Source: Nansenia antarctica (Eukaryota > Chordata > Actinopteri > Argentiniformes > Microstomatidae). Taken from it: DNA of 64,000 nucleotides. Shown here piece by piece: positions 35,301 through 38,650 of the stretch (positions are counted from its first letter, which is position 1; every line of letters starts with the position of its first letter). Location of the stretch: NCBI GenBank assembly GCA_963989245.1, contig OZ022341.1, positions 63,083,083-63,147,082 of the forward strand, written 5' to 3'. A program made the translations under genes and the position numbers. Under the pieces are notes generated by a model. It was given only the letters and a program-made list of their open reading frames with translations, was not told where the DNA came from and did no database searches.

Positions 35301-36077
35301 GAGTGGCTCGATGTAGCAAGGGGCATGTCATGGTTCCTTAATTTTTTTCTCAAGGGCACATGAAGAATTGGCTCATTATGATTAGAAATGGGTAATTACC
35401 TTTTCTTGGTGTAACATAATGCCTTGTCTACCAGCTGAAGGCTCTCTTGAATTGAGGAAATGATCAATCTCCTATTGTCAAATGCACCTGGAGAATGTAC
35501 TGTATCATGCAATGAGTTCACAAAACATGTCATAAACAACAACAACAACAACAAAAAGTCACAGAACAACGTTATATAATACCGGAAGAGAGGAACAACC
35601 AAATGCACTCAAACAGGGAGAATTCAATTACTCAATTACTCAACTTCTGTAGGGCAACCTGCCATGGTGATCACTTTAACATGTGTTAACATAACGTAAC
35701 ATGACTGTGTAGCAGTCACACAAGTCTCAGTCATCCCTAACCCAAAGGTTTTACTTACAATGACTGATATATAGTCCATTCACCTATTGTACTGTACTAC
35801 TTTGGATAAAAGCTTTGGCTAAATGACATTTACTAAATGTAAATGTAGGTATTCGATATATAGACAAACTACAAGTCTACAAACTTTTTCAGTCAAAAGT
35901 GGACGATAGAAATGTCTTGTCTGTACATAGAAACATGTAATGCAGGCATGGGATAATAAGAAGCAGAGGAAGATGGAGAGCTGACTTACGTTTGGTGATT
36001 CTTGCCTTTTCACTAGAAGAACATGCTATGATCATGCAGGATACGATAGCATAGCTCAGGTTCAGTCCAACAGCCAT
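11215..36077 (-). CDS. tpo: thyroid peroxidase, 12 exons (gene-level entry)
   Basis: Thyroid peroxidase iodinates and couples tyrosines of thyroglobulin at the apical membrane of thyroid cells, using H2O2 and a haem covalently held by Asp and Glu. Twelve exons at 36077-35990, 35487-35400, 35287-35127, 34781-34649, 28244-28115, 27322-27116, 25021-24503, 23137-22879, 22002-21832, 16170-15933, 13747-13539 and 11388-11215 give 2377 bases. All junction phases agree and no stop occurs. The model predicts a signal peptide (1-20), distal Gln231/Asp234/His235, catalytic Arg392, haem-linking Glu395, proximal His490 and a CCP module (738-791). Human TPO has these residues at nearly the same numbers (His239, Glu399, His494). 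Introns are swollen by transposons. EGF and membrane exons are not seen. Confidence 0.93.
11655..12184 (+). pseudogene. R2-like LINE reverse transcriptase, first part (copy A)
   Basis: The frame encodes fingers and palm of a non-LTR reverse transcriptase: KIFFSILSRRLTEFL, YIDTSAQKGGVPG, LVLWLDLANAYGS with the first catalytic Asp, and LEKGIITG...CTISV. A 21-22 bp unit containing GAGAAAGGCATCATAACAGG has expanded to six copies at about 12004-12138, breaking the motif that precedes ISVI. The element is then cut by an L2-type tail and resumes at 12607. A second copy of this family lies at 54000-55665. The family assignment (restriction-like-endonuclease LINE, R2/NeSL type) is from memory and unsure. 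Confidence 0.75.
12185..12606 (+). mobile_element. L2-type LINE 3' end inserted in the R2-like LINE
   Basis: The frame reads STPRTNLRTFGDRAFSVAT, then TLWNSLPIVIRNAP and SALKTHLFSKAF, followed by a stop. An L2-style 3' UTR with AAGGTGCTATACAAATCCAA and a final ATT repeat ends at 12606. A 21-bp unit (CCAGCATACCCCTTCTCCTC) is tripled at about 12218-12275. The host LINE frame breaks before 12185 and resumes right after 12606, so this is a nested insertion. Confidence 0.8.
12607..13110 (+). pseudogene. R2-like LINE reverse transcriptase, second part (copy A)
   Basis: The frame resumes with AEVECRGPLTKTGVRQPP, then AFMDDLTVTTTSVPGSRW, which carries the catalytic MDD. After LITWARMSWKP a deletion or frameshift moves the reading to another frame (TEQPIKIFDCSLKDA, then ELDAWLTKVDK). 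Several lesions make it a dead copy. Confidence 0.75.
13111..13538. other. intron sequence without recognisable features
   Basis: Apart from a short CAA repeat at 13182-13198 I see nothing beyond AT-rich intron sequence. Confidence 0.6.
13539..13747 (-). CDS. tpo: tpo exon 11
   Basis: Acceptor GTTGTTGCAG and donor AGCACAG/GTGTG bound 209 bases encoding residues 665-734. The segment FWWESEGVF...HSLSRVVCDNSEV closely follows human TPO (FWWENSHVF...HSLSRVICDN). It closes the peroxidase domain. Confidence 0.93.
13815..13968. repeat. dispersed repeat copy 2 (pair with 10984-11140)
   Basis: It is nearly identical to 10984-11140 in the same orientation. The two copies bracket tpo exons 11 and 12, so unequal recombination between them could remove both exons. 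Confidence 0.85.
14322..14405. repeat. 31-bp tandem repeat, about 2.7 copies
   Basis: The unit GCAGTGGGGTATACCTCAAT followed by GCCGCTGCTAC repeats directly. Confidence 0.8.
14414..14675 (-). mobile_element. tRNA-derived SINE, copy 1
   Basis: Read on the minus strand it starts GGGCGGCTGTGTCTCAGG, with an A-box-like TCTCAGGAGGTAGAGC and a B-box-like GGTTCAAGCCCC. It ends with AAAGCGC...CAGTCCATTTACC, a tail shared with teleost LINE/SINE families. A second copy with the same structure lies at 25105-25387. Confidence 0.75.
14722..15233. repeat. minisatellite, about 15 units of 33-34 bp
   Basis: The unit GTGTCCCTGAAGACACCCGC followed by TTTCCCCCTCTACT repeats about 15 times with C4/C5 length changes. 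It lies in a tpo intron. One frame is open through it, but the product is a simple repeat and is not called a gene. Confidence 0.93.
15424..15467 (+). repeat. SINE tail fragment
   Basis: AAGTCGCTTTGGAATAAGGC then GTCTGCTAAATGCC is the conserved tail of common teleost SINEs. The head is not recognisable here. Confidence 0.6.
15933..16170 (-). CDS. tpo: tpo exon 10
   Basis: Acceptor TGTTTTCCAG and donor GGGACAG/GTCTTT bound 238 bases, residues 586-664. It encodes YNDWRTFCGLNR, then LLDLYRHPDNIDLWLGGL and RTGPLFSCLIGKQM, all diagnostic of animal haem peroxidases. The donor is followed by a T-run and is weaker than the others. Confidence 0.95.
16444..16560 (+). other. short open segment with a cysteine cluster in the left transposon arm
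   Basis: Just after a TATATTTATATAGCGC run, a short frame encodes MGKMGKCCVPCCMNRSQSKK. The same short peptide is encoded in the related element at 26138-26441. The C-x2-C start resembles THAP-type DNA-binding domains, but the rest of such a domain is missing. It may be the first exon of the transposon gene. Confidence 0.3.
16919..18408 (+). pseudogene. multi-copy fish transposon protein, N-terminal and middle part
   Basis: The frame starts with LTEAGIASSGTADSFLKA, shifts by one base at about 16984, and continues with TRHAHQVSALALGKLQ, SLKALVPWFFALDHQNYARW and IPIDQAHEQNNDLVKG to a stop at 17568. Family-like segments follow in changing frames (FLDDTPELL, VGRDQYNKYHERV, QHREGDMSTFFKHEN). An intron may lie between GAACCTCCAG/GTACTT (18066) and a CCTCCAG acceptor (18228). 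The last part (FDVKVLDGAAVVHFLS, then VDVVWDTYITS) runs into the LINE insertion at about 18435. I recall such proteins as abundant, unnamed and repeat-associated in fish genomes. Several frameshifts show the copy is dead. Confidence 0.6.
18435..19664 (+). pseudogene. 5'-truncated CR1/L2-like LINE inserted in the transposon gene
   Basis: The insert encodes reverse transcriptase from domain 2 on: LFIDFSSAFNTI, STGAPQGCVLSPWLF, and the catalytic FMKYADDTTIIG. After a C-run/A-run frameshift at about 18950 it continues with FKFLGTHISNSLKWN, then HHLFQLLPSGRRYRSL, and ends in a short 3' UTR with an ATTC repeat. The left junction is GAGAAGC and the right is TTCAAGCGAGG, so a duplication of about 4 bases (AAGC) is possible. 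The host frame resumes at once after 19664. Confidence 0.8.
19665..20687 (+). pseudogene. transposon protein, C-terminal part with FEN1/XPG-like nuclease motifs
   Basis: The frame resumes with KRGKGIRRKVAGQNKLPGNW. The acidic set is: Glu-Ala-Asp at 19868-19876 (NHEEADTRIL), Asp-x-Asp at 19946-19954 (RTVDTDVVVIL), Gly-Cys-Asp at 20129-20137 (FTGCDTTSAF), and a glycine/lysine turn at 20157-20177 (GKGKKSA). The order and spacing recall the EAE, DxD and GCDY...GIGPKKA elements of FEN1/XPG nucleases. This likeness is my inference. A frameshift at about 20185 separates the next part (VTQAFNYMAENPHTP, ELFCQKNRMMEHIPPTQD). A further shift at about 20575 leads to a cysteine-rich tail of CxC repeats (KCGCKSVSGCGAKCSCKK) ending at 20687. 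Confidence 0.6.
21169..21342. repeat. 24-bp tandem repeat inside the right transposon arm
   Basis: The unit GTGCTTTAGTACACTGGTAC plus TCTG occurs about seven times. The left arm has only about two copies (16570-16617), so the array has changed length in one arm. Confidence 0.9.
21832..22002 (-). CDS. tpo: tpo exon 9
   Basis: Acceptor CTCTCTAAG and donor CTCCCAG/GTCAGA bound 171 bases, residues 529-585. The segment LTEELTERLVVL...LNLQRGRDHGLPG matches the conserved peroxidase helix NLQRGRDHGLPGY, completed by exon 10. Confidence 0.95.
22023..22350. repeat. 21-bp tandem repeat in two blocks
   Basis: The unit CACAATGCCATAGACAATCTA repeats about ten times to 22235. After an 80-base gap it appears twice more (22313-22350). 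The gap contains AAACTTACTTGCCGACCCCTG, which resembles a hAT end. Confidence 0.9.
22576..22668. repeat. 23-bp tandem repeat, 4 copies
   Basis: The unit CAACCAGAGTCATAGTAAACA repeats four times with small changes. Confidence 0.85.
22879..23137 (-). CDS. tpo: tpo exon 8: proximal haem histidine
   Basis: Acceptor TCTCTCCCAG and donor AGAAG/GTCAGT bound 259 bases, residues 443-528. It encodes IITIRDYVPKIIG and AFRFGHATI. The His of FRFGH (residue 490) is the proximal haem ligand of animal peroxidases. Confidence 0.97.
23138..24013. repeat. intron with simple repeats and an L2-type tail
   Basis: It holds a CAA run at 23149-23175, five copies of a 13-bp unit (TATTATAGAGGTA) at 23410-23475, and an L2-like 3' tail (AAAGCGCTATACAAATACAT then TTATTATT) at 23722-23757. 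No gene was seen. Confidence 0.75.
24014..24218. mobile_element. fold-back MITE
   Basis: The left part carries CCAATGCACACGGCC and ACGGCGTGCGATGCGA; the right part reads ATTGCACGCTGTGTTGCATT then GGGCTTA. The inner arms (CACAACATTCGATTCTC and GAGAATCGAATGTTGT) are inverted copies, so the whole can fold. The superfamily is not clear. Confidence 0.5.
24503..25021 (-). CDS. tpo: tpo exon 7: catalytic Arg and haem-linking Glu
   Basis: Acceptor CTGCTGCAG and donor CTGCACCAG/GTCTGT bound 519 bases, residues 270-442. It encodes the calcium-site loop TSFLDASTVYG, GDSRVNEILPL with Arg392 and Glu395, and the helix HTLWVREHNRIA. Glu395 corresponds to the residue that forms the second haem ester bond. 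Confidence 0.97.
25105..25387 (-). mobile_element. tRNA-derived SINE, copy 2
   Basis: It matches the copy at 14414-14675 closely and has the same order of A-box-like, B-box-like and tail parts on the minus strand. It lies in the intron just upstream of exon 7. Confidence 0.75.
25411..25850. repeat. dispersed intron repeats shared with other parts of the gene
   Basis: Positions 25430-25620 (GTTGAAGTGTTGAAGAGCCC, AAAGCAAGGACTGTGTGATC) recur at 38280-38535. Positions 25650-25850 (AAATCAATGACACATCGCTA, CAGCTTGTTCTGTGAGCCTG) recur in whole or part at 26700-26950, 28515-28616 and 34436-34580. They look like fragments of one or two old elements. Confidence 0.75.
25858..25967. mobile_element. palindromic hAT-type MITE, 110 bp
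   Basis: It starts CAGGGCTCTCAAGTCTCACG and ends with the exact complement, with arms of about 39 bases around a short centre. The CAGGG...CCCTG ends fit hAT elements. The flanks (GTTTAT and GTTTAA) are only partly alike, so the duplication is uncertain. Confidence 0.7.
26138..26441. mobile_element. short derivative of the 16357-21404 transposon
   Basis: The left end TTCGGTTGTTAAGTCTGACG matches the right arm of the large transposon. The right end is the complement of TTCGGTTGTTAAGTCGTGACG, matching its left arm. The inside keeps CACCAGAGTACCAGTGTACT and the complement of GGGAAAGTGCTGTGTCCC. It is therefore an internally deleted copy of about 0.3 kb. Confidence 0.75.
27000..27093. repeat. 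30-bp tandem repeat, 3 copies
   Basis: The unit GACAACTGTGATTGGTTAGG followed by GGGATCATAA is repeated exactly, ending 20 bases from the donor of tpo exon 6. Confidence 0.9.
27116..27322 (-). CDS. tpo: tpo exon 6: distal haem histidine
   Basis: Acceptor TTAAG and donor TTGAG/GTAACT bound 207 bases, residues 201-269, phase 0 at both ends. The motif VDWGQYIDHDISFTPQ carries distal Gln231, haem-linking Asp234 and distal His235. The upstream intron starts with a 33-bp tandem repeat (27326-27427), so the polypyrimidine tract is poor. Confidence 0.95.
27326..27427. repeat. 33-bp tandem repeat at a tpo acceptor
   Basis: The unit TAATACAGTTAATACATTAA followed by ATCAGTACCTATT repeats three times directly upstream of exon 6. 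Confidence 0.88.
27690..27900. repeat. dispersed repeat shared with 59817-60000
   Basis: Words such as GAGCCAGACTGT, CGGACAGGTGTCAGT and TGGTCTATTTAACCT occur in the same order at both places. It may be an LTR fragment, as CTATTTAACC could be a TATA region, but no ends were found. Confidence 0.5.
28115..28244 (-). CDS. tpo: tpo exon 5
   Basis: Acceptor CATGTTTTTCAG and donor CCTCTG/GTAATC bound 130 bases, residues 157-200. The segment NPLWGAANSALARWLPAEYE, then RGWNRGQLYNGFQLPL, is the conserved start of the peroxidase domain (human: ARWLPPVYEDG). Confidence 0.95.
28437..28456. repeat. TA dinucleotide repeat
   Basis: A pure TA run of about ten units. Confidence 0.9.
28617..29302 (-). pseudogene. 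LINE 3' end with an inverted second 3' terminus
   Basis: From 28617 to about 29223 the minus strand carries the tail of the same CR1/L2-like LINE as 38651-42421: the ORF2 end (FYPRAIQALNTAKT) and 3' UTR, with internal deletions. From about 29225 to 29302 the last 75 bases of the same LINE occur again in the opposite direction (GCCCCCCCTCCTAAATTTCG ... CATTCATTCATTC). The result is an insertion with a LINE 3' terminus at both outer ends. Confidence 0.75.
29588..29858. repeat. partial duplication of the Harbinger 3' end and a short SINE-like repeat
   Basis: Positions 29690-29820 repeat the transposase end at 29858-29960 (TTCAAGCAGTGCAGCTC, CACGAACAGGTGGCTG), with the last word tripled. Positions 29588-29650 (TATAGCACATTTCATACAAC) recur at 37677-37725. 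Confidence 0.7.
29859..31674 (-). pseudogene. PIF/Harbinger transposase (HARBI1-like), interrupted
   Basis: Exon 1 is 31674-31519 (MADRIDQLMAFLMLLQIF..., donor CGAATG/GTATGT). Exon 2 starts at 31367 after TTTACAG with RRVWAHPRTQEWWDDIVPGF. A one-base shift near 31137 breaks the frame. Reading resumes with SHLFGIGISTVCLCVQDFC to about 31001. A repeat of about 460 bp is inserted, and the DDE domain follows: VGAIDGSHTPI with the first Asp, IGDPAYPLQPWLMKPF with the second, and VVETSFGRLKGRWRCL with the Glu, ending at 29859. The family transposase cuts and pastes DNA together with a Myb-like partner. It is dead here because of the shift and insertion. Confidence 0.88.
30539..31000 (+). mobile_element. 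LINE-tail-like repeat inserted in the Harbinger transposase
   Basis: It begins AATAATAATACATTTATTTT, contains AAGGCGCCTTTCATGGCACT, and reads GGGAGTTCCAGAGGCGAGGG then CCCCATGGTGGACAGACGGG. This is a repeat I recall from many fish genomes. The transposase frame is open on both sides of it. Confidence 0.65.
31747..31864. mobile_element. right terminal region of the Harbinger element
   Basis: The end GGTTCTTTGCCGGTGTGAAA then GCCCTA lies upstream of the transposase start and matches the end of the element at 32285-32976 over about 118 bases. It is followed directly by LINE sequence. The left end of this element was not found. Confidence 0.65.
31865..33297 (-). pseudogene. CR1/L2-like LINE fragment, split by a Harbinger MITE
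   Basis: Minus-strand LINE sequence at 31865-32284 (YPNTKPWMTEKVRQLLKERN, NLNRGIREAKADHREKI) and 32977-33297 (YTPMRKSAPITTKTVRTW) is nearly identical to 40317-41420. The two parts join correctly when the MITE is removed. They cover the linker between endonuclease and reverse transcriptase. Confidence 0.85.
32285..32976. mobile_element. Harbinger-type non-autonomous element, 692 bp
   Basis: The left end TAGGGCTTTCATACCGGCAA and the right end, as complement TAGGGCTTTCACACCGGCAA, form inverted repeats of over 40 bases. The last 130 bases equal the end upstream of the Harbinger transposase at 31747-31864, which assigns the family. The uninterrupted LINE copy at 41131 lacks this insert. Confidence 0.8.
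33472..34090 (-). pseudogene. hAT transposase N-terminal exon with TTF-type zinc finger
   Basis: The frame includes acidic and serine-rich sequence (TSEAPVITEEANVTASTSN), then VNWPVHMDS, RRGPPKMKPGFSHPKN, RKLPNGEKIERKWLVYS and CFCC. This is the TTF-type finger found at the start of ZMYM1-like hAT transposases in fish. The frame continues upstream past the caller start at 33889 to about 34075. The rest of the transposase is absent. Confidence 0.75.
34360..34430. mobile_element. hAT terminal repeat next to the TTF exon
   Basis: Read on the minus strand it begins CAGGGCCGCTTTAAGGGGGG and is rich in short inverted GGCCTCGC words. CAGGG ends and the position upstream of the exon suggest the 5' end of the same hAT element. 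Confidence 0.5.
34649..34781 (-). CDS. tpo: tpo exon 4
   Basis: Acceptor CGCTTCTCAAG and donor AATAACAG/GTATCT bound 133 bases, residues 113-156. It encodes DLLSLEDVELIAELSGCPPP, then CRSNKYRSISGVCNN, matching the human propeptide/domain junction (LANKYRPITGACNNR). It was found by translation of the minus strand, as it has no internal start codon. Confidence 0.92.
35127..35287 (-). CDS. tpo: tpo exon 3
   Basis: Acceptor TTAATCACAG and donor GAATCAG/GTACAT bound 161 bases, residues 59-112. SPGQMLIFLRQTEPE, then SRAAEVFETTLNML, follows human SPAQLLSFSKLPEP and ARAAEIMETS. A nearer AG at 35260 would break the frame, so the upstream acceptor was chosen. Confidence 0.9.
35400..35487 (-). CDS. tpo: tpo exon 2
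   Basis: Acceptor ACATTCTCCAG and donor AAGAAAAG/GTAATT bound 88 bases, residues 30-58. The helix SSIQESLQLVDKALCYTKKR resembles human SVLEESKRLVDTAM. Confidence 0.9.
35795..35835 (+). repeat. SINE tail fragment
   Basis: TACTTTGGATAAAAGCTTTG then GCTAAATGACATTTAC is a worn copy of the common teleost SINE tail. Confidence 0.5.
35990..36077 (-). CDS. tpo: tpo exon 1 coding part: signal peptide
   Basis: ATG at 36077-36075 starts a hydrophobic leader (MAVGLNLSYAIVSCMIIACS) and the exon ends at AAAC/GTAAGT. A good acceptor (CTTTCTGTTGCAG at 36088) lies 10 bases upstream of the ATG, so a separate 5' UTR exon probably exists. An in-frame start further upstream would cross that acceptor and was not used. 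Confidence 0.88.
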
Positions 36078-36239
36078 GGCATTGATGCTGCAACAGAAAG
36101 CAGGCAGCTCTCCCAGACCAAATCTCACCACAACTTATCTTTAACCATCTTACATTTCAGAAGTCAGACTGTCAAGTTCATTTAAAAACAACAGTCAATC
36201 CTTCAACTCAGTTGTCACATGGTTGCATGTGATGTTTGT

Positions 36240-36495
36240 TTGTTTGTTTGTTTTTTTATTTGGATCCATCATTAGATACAGCAAATAATGCAGTAGCTAT
36301 TCTTCCTGGGGTCCTCATACCATAAACAATGTTTAATCTTAAACACTTAAATACACTTCCATAACATTCATACATGCATACATAAGCTCTATTATTTACA
36401 TTTTTAGTTGAAGACAACTTAAAAATAATACAGAAAGAAAAGTGAAGACAGAAACATAACTCTCCTTACCTTTGGGATCACAAGATAGCTCAATT
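36240..36495 (-). repeat. LINE 3' UTR-like fragment; its second half recurs at 37793-37936
   Basis: Read on the minus strand, GGACCCCAGGAAGAATAGCT then GGATCCAAATAAAAAAAC resembles the 3' UTR of a common fish LINE. The block from 36362 (ACATTCATACATGCATACAT ... CCTTTGGGATCACAAGATAG) is repeated at 37793-37936. Confidence 0.7.
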
Positions 36496-36623
36496 CACCA
36501 GTGAGAAACACCTAATTGTTTTCAGGGTATCCTGTATGTAAACAGATACATCTTTAATTTTGTGTTAAAGCAAAAAGTGAGTTCACTGTGTAAACAAGAA
36601 AACACAAGAAAACACAAAAGCCA

Positions 36624-36705
36624 GGTGTCAGCCAGGTGTCAGTCATGTGTCAGCCAGGTGTCAGCCAGGTGTCAGCCAGGTGTCAGCCAGGTGTCAGTCA
36701 GAGTC
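36624..36705. repeat. 11-bp tandem repeat
   Basis: GTGTCAGCCAG repeats about seven times with one GTGTCAGTCAT variant. Confidence 0.88.
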
Positions 36706-36797
36706 CGCCAGGCCTCTCTTCACCAGAGGCAGGTGGACCAGCGCTCCAGCCTCGTCATACAGGAAGACAGACAGCTCTAGGACCGGTGAGGTCCTCT

Positions 36798-36944
36798 GGT
36801 GTGGCCCAGTCGGTAGAGCACAGCTCTAATAACCACGCTTAGGTTGTGTTTTCGATTCCCGCTGGGACCATATATACTGACAAACGTATGCACTCACTGC
36901 GATGAAAGTAAGTCGCTTTCGATAAAAGCGTCAGCTAAATGGCG
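36798..36944 (+). mobile_element. tRNA-derived SINE with typical teleost tail
   Basis: The head has an A-box-like TGGCCCAGTCGGTAGAGC and a B-box-like TTTTCGATTCCCGC. The tail AAGTCGCTTTCGATAAAAGC then GTCAGCTAAATGGC is shared by many teleost SINEs. The tRNA fold is not complete, so it is not a tRNA gene. Confidence 0.75.
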
Positions 36945-37294
36945 TATACAGGCAAGGCAGGTTTATTTGTATAGTGTGGTGTATTTTACCATGAATTGCA
37001 TTAGGGCCCAAGGGGGGTTTTATGGTTGCCAGCAAGGCGCCCATAGGGGTTGGGACCATTGTAAGCAACCAAACACACACACATACTTTGAGTCTCACCC
37101 CTCCTGACTAAGTTTAAATTACTTGAAACACACACATACCATGAATTTGTATAAGGCTTTGTAATATTTACATTGACATTGTTGGCATTTGGCAGACGCC
37201 TTGTTCCAAGGCAACTTTCTTGTAAATACTTGCAATTCTTGCCTGACCGCTCCTTTTCTCTGAAACAAGGGGGTCTTACGACAGACCACATGGT

Positions 37295-37360
37295 CAAACA
37301 CACACACACAGACACAGACACGCACACGCACGCGCACACACATACACACACACACACACA
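37295..37360. repeat. CA microsatellite
   Basis: A CA/CACG-rich run of about 66 bases. Confidence 0.9.
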
Positions 37361-37494
37361 GAGGTTGAGGAACGATCGATCAGCTCCTTATTAGGGCAAA
37401 GACTGAGGAGGAAGGGTCATCATTGGCCAAGAATTATGAAACAAGGATTGAACTGATACTGTGATGTGGTTGGCTCAAAGGTGAGCTGGGGAGG

Positions 37495-37665
37495 TATAAA
37501 ACTTGAAGAGACACAAGGATCATTCTCTTTGTCCTCGAAAACCCCCACCGTGATGCCTTGTGCTGATGACCTGATCCTGTGATGACCTGATTGCTGTCTT
37601 TTTTGAATAAACAGTCTTAATCTTTGCTCAAGACCTTTTCTCATTTTTGACAATCATCAGAAGAC
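37495..37665 (+). mobile_element. possible LTR remnant
   Basis: GGTATAAAAC at about 37493 could be a TATA box, and TTGAATAAACAG at about 37603 a poly(A) signal, about 110 bases apart as in an LTR. Ends and coding parts were not found. Confidence 0.3.
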
Positions 37666-38650
37666 GAAAATATACAACAATAGCACATTTCATACAACAG
37701 GGGCAATTCAAAGTGCTTTACATACATTATTAAAAATACAGCAAGAGGAGCATAGTAAGAAAATTAAAATGACATGCTCATCATTTCAATGCATAACATT
37801 CATACATGCATACATAAGCTCTATTATTTACATTTTTAGTTGAAGACAACTTAATAACGAAATAAAGAAAAATAATACAGAAAGAAAAGTGTAGACAAAA
37901 ACATAACTCTCCTTACCTTTGGGATCACAAGATAGCTACAACCCTCCAAAGTACTCTTGTAAACTATTTTCTGAAACAAAAATTGTATTTCAAAACCTTA
38001 CAGTCTGAAAATGCATTTGCCCACCTTTTGCCGGTATGCTCAGAGCAGATGATCTGAAGCTGCCCAGAGACGGTCTTCAGTTTCTTGTGACTGCGTCTCT
38101 AAGAGGTCCTCTTATGTCTGGTTGACTAAGCTGGAGAAGCACTTCCATCTTCCATGTAGTTGTCCTGTCTGCCTCGTATACAGCTCTGCTCTGCTTACAC
38201 CATGTAGACACAGTCTGGTGAGAAGGTCCGGATCTCAGCAATTCTCAATTCTCGTACATTTTTTAATGTGTTTTCAGTTTTTTTGCATATTACGAAAGTT
38301 GAAGTGTTGAAGAGCCCACTCGATATAACAAACAACAGTTTTACTGTTACTATTTCATTAAATACTTATCATTTGTGAATTTGATTCACTCTATAGTCTG
38401 CTGTAGGCTACTGGGATAGGGATACATGGCTTGTAAAGTTACGTTTTAGGACGTGTTCAAAAGCAAGGACTGTGTGATCATCTAGTTGTGTGTTTTTAGC
38501 ATGTTGATGTTCTCTCAGCAGGTTGTGATGTGCTAAACATCCAGCTAGATGTTCTTAGCGATGTGATGTCTTAGCTCCTACTTAGTTACCAACGCGATGG
38601 TAGCAAATGCAATTCAGAGCGTTTTTCTCCTGTATTTGGTTTGAGGGGTT

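Noticed and set aside
36089..36131. Upstream in-frame ATG for tpo giving a longer N-terminus
   Set aside because: It would read through a strong acceptor and place charged residues before the signal peptide.
36798..36870. Possible tRNA gene
   Set aside because: A- and B-box-like words are present, but the stems do not pair and a SINE tail follows.
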